From Pseudomarimonas arenosa (GTDB lineage Bacteria > Pseudomonadota > Gammaproteobacteria > Xanthomonadales > Xanthomonadaceae): 64,000 nucleotides of DNA. The notes under the pieces were generated by a model. That model worked only from the letters and a program-made list of their open reading frames with translations. It was not told the DNA's origin and searched no databases. The stretch is taken from assembly GCF_014841215.1 (NCBI RefSeq), contig NZ_JACYTR010000017.1:1-64000 (forward strand), given 5' to 3'. Shown piece after piece: positions 62,154 to 64,000 of the stretch; the stretch's first letter is position 1, and each line of letters starts with the position of its first letter. A program made the translations under genes and the position numbers.

Positions 62154-63376
62154 GAGCGATTGGTCTCGGGCTGGTGTTTTTCCTGCTGCTGGTGCTGGGC
62201 TTGACCGCGATCGTCATGTGGGTGCGAAAGTGGCTGATGCCGGCGCGGCCATTGACCGTGCATGTGCGCGGAGCCGAGCCGGTGCCGGCAGTGCAGGGTC
62301 AGACCCTGCTGCGCGCATTGCAGTCCGCCGGTCTGAAGTTGCCAGCGGCCTGTGGTGGCGGCGGCACCTGCGGCCAGTGTCGGGCCCGGGTGGTGCAGGG
62401 CGGTGGCGAGGTGCTGCCGACTGAGCGTGCGCGGCTCAGTCGCGCTGAGCTAAAGCAGGGGCAACGCCTGGCCTGTCAGTTGTTGCTGCGAGAGGATCTC
62501 GAGATCCAGCTCGACGATGCTCTGCTGAAGGCCGAACAATGGCAGTGCGAGGTGCTGCAGGTCACCGCGCTGGCACCGTTGATGCGCGAGATCGTTTTGC
62601 AGTTGCCGGATGCTCTTAGCTTTGCGTTTCGCCCGGGAAGCTATGTGATGGTCGAGGCGCCGAGCTACCGACTGGCATTCAGCGAGCTGCAGCCTCCGGT
62701 CGAACACCGGGCGATCTGGCAGCGACTGCAGCTGGCCGACCTGGTGGCGCAAAGCGAGGCGCCGGTCAGTCGCGCCTATTCGCTGGCCAATGTGCCGGCC
62801 GATGGCGGGCGTCGGGTGGTCTTGCTGGTGCGTCTGGCGCTGCCGCCGCCGAATGTCATCGAGGCCTTGCCTGGTCGGGTGTCGTCCTGGTTGTTTGCCC
62901 GCAAGCCGGGCGACCGGGTGCCGGTATCCGGGCCGTTTGGCGATTTTGCCGCGCAGCCTGGCGAACGCGAGATGGTCTTCATTGGCGGCGGCGTTGGCAT
63001 GGCGCCGCTGCGCGCGATGATCACCGATCTGCTGCAGACCCAGCATAGTCAGCGGCGCATCTCGTTCTGGTATGGCGCGCGCAGCCAGATCGAACTGTTC
63101 TATCGCGAGCAGTTCGATGCGTTGGCCGCCGAGTACGGTAATTTCCGCTGGACGGTGGCGCTGTCCGATCCCGCCGCTGGCGATGATTGGGATGGGGCGC
63201 GTGGCTTCATCCATGAGGTGCTGTGTCAGCGTTACCTGCGTCAGCATCCGGCGCCGGAGGAGTGCGAGTACTACCTGTGCGGCCCGCCCTTGATGATCAA
63301 GGCGGTGCTGGCCATGCTCGATCAGCTCGGGGTTGAGCCTGAGCGCATTTTCAATGACGACTTTGGAAGTCGCTGA
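62150..63376 (+). CDS. nqrF: Nqr subunit F, NADH-oxidising flavoprotein
   Basis: 408 aa, normal length; ATGA overlap with nqrE. N-terminal helix ([20 protein letters not shown]), plant-type ferredoxin domain at ~34-125 with cluster Cys at 68, 74, 77 and 109 ([11 protein letters not shown] ... RLACQ), then a ferredoxin-reductase-like domain: FAD-binding [18 protein letters not shown]-binding [15 protein letters not shown] and [16 protein letters not shown]. It takes hydride from NADH on the cytosolic side and passes electrons to the NqrDE cluster. It is fully intact, so the complex should still oxidise NADH. Confidence 0.95.
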   Translation: MRAIGLGLVFFLLLVLGLTAIVMWVRKWLMPARPLTVHVRGAEPVPAVQGQTLLRALQSAGLKLPAACGGGGTCGQCRARVVQGGGEVLPTERARLSRAELKQGQRLACQLLLREDLEIQLDDALLKAEQWQCEVLQVTALAPLMREIVLQLPDALSFAFRPGSYVMVEAPSYRLAFSELQPPVEHRAIWQRLQLADLVAQSEAPVSRAYSLANVPADGGRRVVLLVRLALPPPNVIEALPGRVSSWLFARKPGDRVPVSGPFGDFAAQPGEREMVFIGGGVGMAPLRAMITDLLQTQHSQRRISFWYGARSQIELFYREQFDALAAEYGNFRWTVALSDPAAGDDWDGARGFIHEVLCQRYLRQHPAPEECEYYLCGPPLMIKAVLAMLDQLGVEPERIFNDDFGSR

Positions 63377-63379
63377 ATC

Positions 63380-63562
63380 ATGTCGACCTGGATCTGGATG
63401 TTTCTTGCCTGCTGGCTGGTTCTGTTGCTGGCCATGGCGGGGCTCGGTTTCAGTCTGCTCTGGCGCGGTCGCACGCCCAGTCTGGGGTGTGCCGACCGGG
63501 CTCGCTGCACGCGGCTGCGCTGTGAGGCCTGCCCGCGGACGCAGCACAAGGAGTCGTTATGA
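63380..63562 (+). CDS. nqrM: NqrM-like maturation protein
   Basis: 60 aa, three bases after nqrF. One membrane helix (WIWMFLACWLVLLLAMAGLG), a basic turn, and a Cys-rich tail (SLGCADRARCTRLRCEACP; four Cys). NqrM (DUF539) is the small membrane protein required for Nqr assembly, thought to deliver iron to the NqrDE site, and normally sits just downstream of nqrF. The Cys spacing is divergent, hence less than full certainty, but size, topology and location fit. Confidence 0.75.
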   Translation: MSTWIWMFLACWLVLLLAMAGLGFSLLWRGRTPSLGCADRARCTRLRCEACPRTQHKESL

Positions 63563-63969
63563 GTACGTCGCCGCGCTCGCCCAAGGTGCGCAATTACATG
63601 GCCACCCGCCTGGTTACCTTGAGCCCGACCATGGAAATCAATCGGGCCATGCATATCCTGCTGGAACAGCAACTGTCCGGCGCGCCGGTTCTCGATCAGG
63701 CGCAGCGCCTGGTCGGCGTGTTGTCGAGCAAGGATTGCCTGAAAGCGGTACTGAACGCCAGCTACTACCAGGAGCTGGGCGGCACGGTGGCCGACTATAT
63801 GAGCACCGAGGTTGAAACCTTGCCAGCCGACCTCGATCTGGTCGATGCCGCCCGGCACTTTCTTAACAGTCACTTCAGGCGGTTTCCGGTGCTGGAGGAA
63901 GGCCGGGTGATCGGTCAGATCAGCCGCGCTGACCTGCTGCGAGCGCTATTGCAGAATTGGAGTGATTGA
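63559..63969 (+). CDS. CBS-domain-pair protein
   Basis: 136 aa; ATGA overlap with nqrM, so part of the operon. Two CBS domains in tandem (KVRNYMATRLVTLSPTMEIN, LSGAPVLDQAQRLVGVLSSK; VADYMSTEVETLPADLDLVD, FRRFPVLEEGRVIGQISRAD). CBS pairs bind adenosine nucleotides or NAD-type ligands and tune the activity of partners. Placed last in the electron-transfer operon, it may gate the Nqr complex by energy status, an inference from position only. Confidence 0.85.
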   Translation: MSTSPRSPKVRNYMATRLVTLSPTMEINRAMHILLEQQLSGAPVLDQAQRLVGVLSSKDCLKAVLNASYYQELGGTVADYMSTEVETLPADLDLVDAARHFLNSHFRRFPVLEEGRVIGQISRADLLRALLQNWSD

Positions 63970-64000
63970 GGCGGGCGCTTTCTTTCGTCGCGACCTCATT

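Noticed and set aside
57993-63376. Rnf complex instead of Nqr
   Set aside because: NqrF has the ferredoxin plus FAD/NADH reductase architecture and gene order A-B-C-D-E-F with an NqrA barrel-sandwich subunit; RnfB/RnfC-type ferredoxin subunits are absent.

Overview
The window is high-GC proteobacterial chromosome. The Nqr operon, the class III alcohol dehydrogenase/S-formylglutathione hydrolase pair, DusB, many PAS/GAF/GGDEF/histidine-kinase proteins and secreted proteins ending in a short ...GFE/SFE motif suggest a gammaproteobacterium of the Xanthomonadales/Lysobacterales (Rhodanobacteraceae-like). That placement is inferred from gene content, not from a marker gene. No rRNA, tRNA, CRISPR array or intact insertion sequence was recognised.

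Layout. 1-5.9 kb: repeat sequence, a small unknown protein, a class C beta-lactamase-fold serine hydrolase, a DoxX-like membrane protein, a membrane-anchored TPR protein and a protein with two GST N-terminal domains. 6.1-24.6 kb: a secreted-protein island. It has two LuxR-type regulators and six exported proteins: a beta-helix protein, a 100-aa protein, two paralogous FG-GAP-like propeller proteins, and two giant repeat proteins of about 1500-1630 aa. Five of the six end in the same short C-terminal motif. The giant proteins share a collinear, partly near-identical 1.8-kb 3' segment at an exact offset of 4520 bp. 24.6-27.9 kb: palindrome-rich tandem repeats, the glutathione-dependent formaldehyde oxidation pair (fghA, adhC), and a MESH1-like small alarmone hydrolase. 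27.9-38.0 kb: a signalling cluster with a REC-histidine kinase, a REC-GGDEF diguanylate cyclase and two very large propeller sensor kinases (overlapping genes). 38.2-44.1 kb: an atypical class A PBP-like protein and two exported proteins of unknown role. 44.2-51.2 kb (minus strand): a translationally coupled signalling operon of a cyclase-domain/Ser-Thr kinase/sensor fusion, a 59-aa ORF, a BarA-like hybrid kinase and a REC-GGDEF cyclase. 51.3-54.4 kb: a lipoprotein hydrolase, dusB and a DUF4344-type metallopeptidase.

54.9-64.0 kb is the most striking region. A periplasmic decaheme cytochrome (ten CXXCH motifs) and an MtrB/PioB-type outer-membrane barrel are followed, with overlapping stop/start codons, by a complete nqrA-F set, an NqrM-like maturation protein and a CBS-pair protein. 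NqrB is only 276 aa and lacks the segment carrying the covalent-FMN threonine (SGAT), while NqrC keeps its AGAT motif and NqrF its ferredoxin cysteines. I infer that this operon may encode a modified Nqr wired to an outer-membrane electron conduit, with periplasmic NqrC-FMN as the possible exchange point with the decaheme cytochrome.

Intergenic DNA holds several dispersed palindromic families: AGGCTGCTGA hairpins beside stop codons, GGTGCG/CGCACC hairpins, CCCTCTCCC/GGGAGAGGG palindromes, and a roughly 140-bp repeat present near both position 100 and position 43270. Gene starts were moved from the longest ORF to the start best supported by Shine-Dalgarno spacing, signal peptide or stop/start overlap; these choices are stated per gene.
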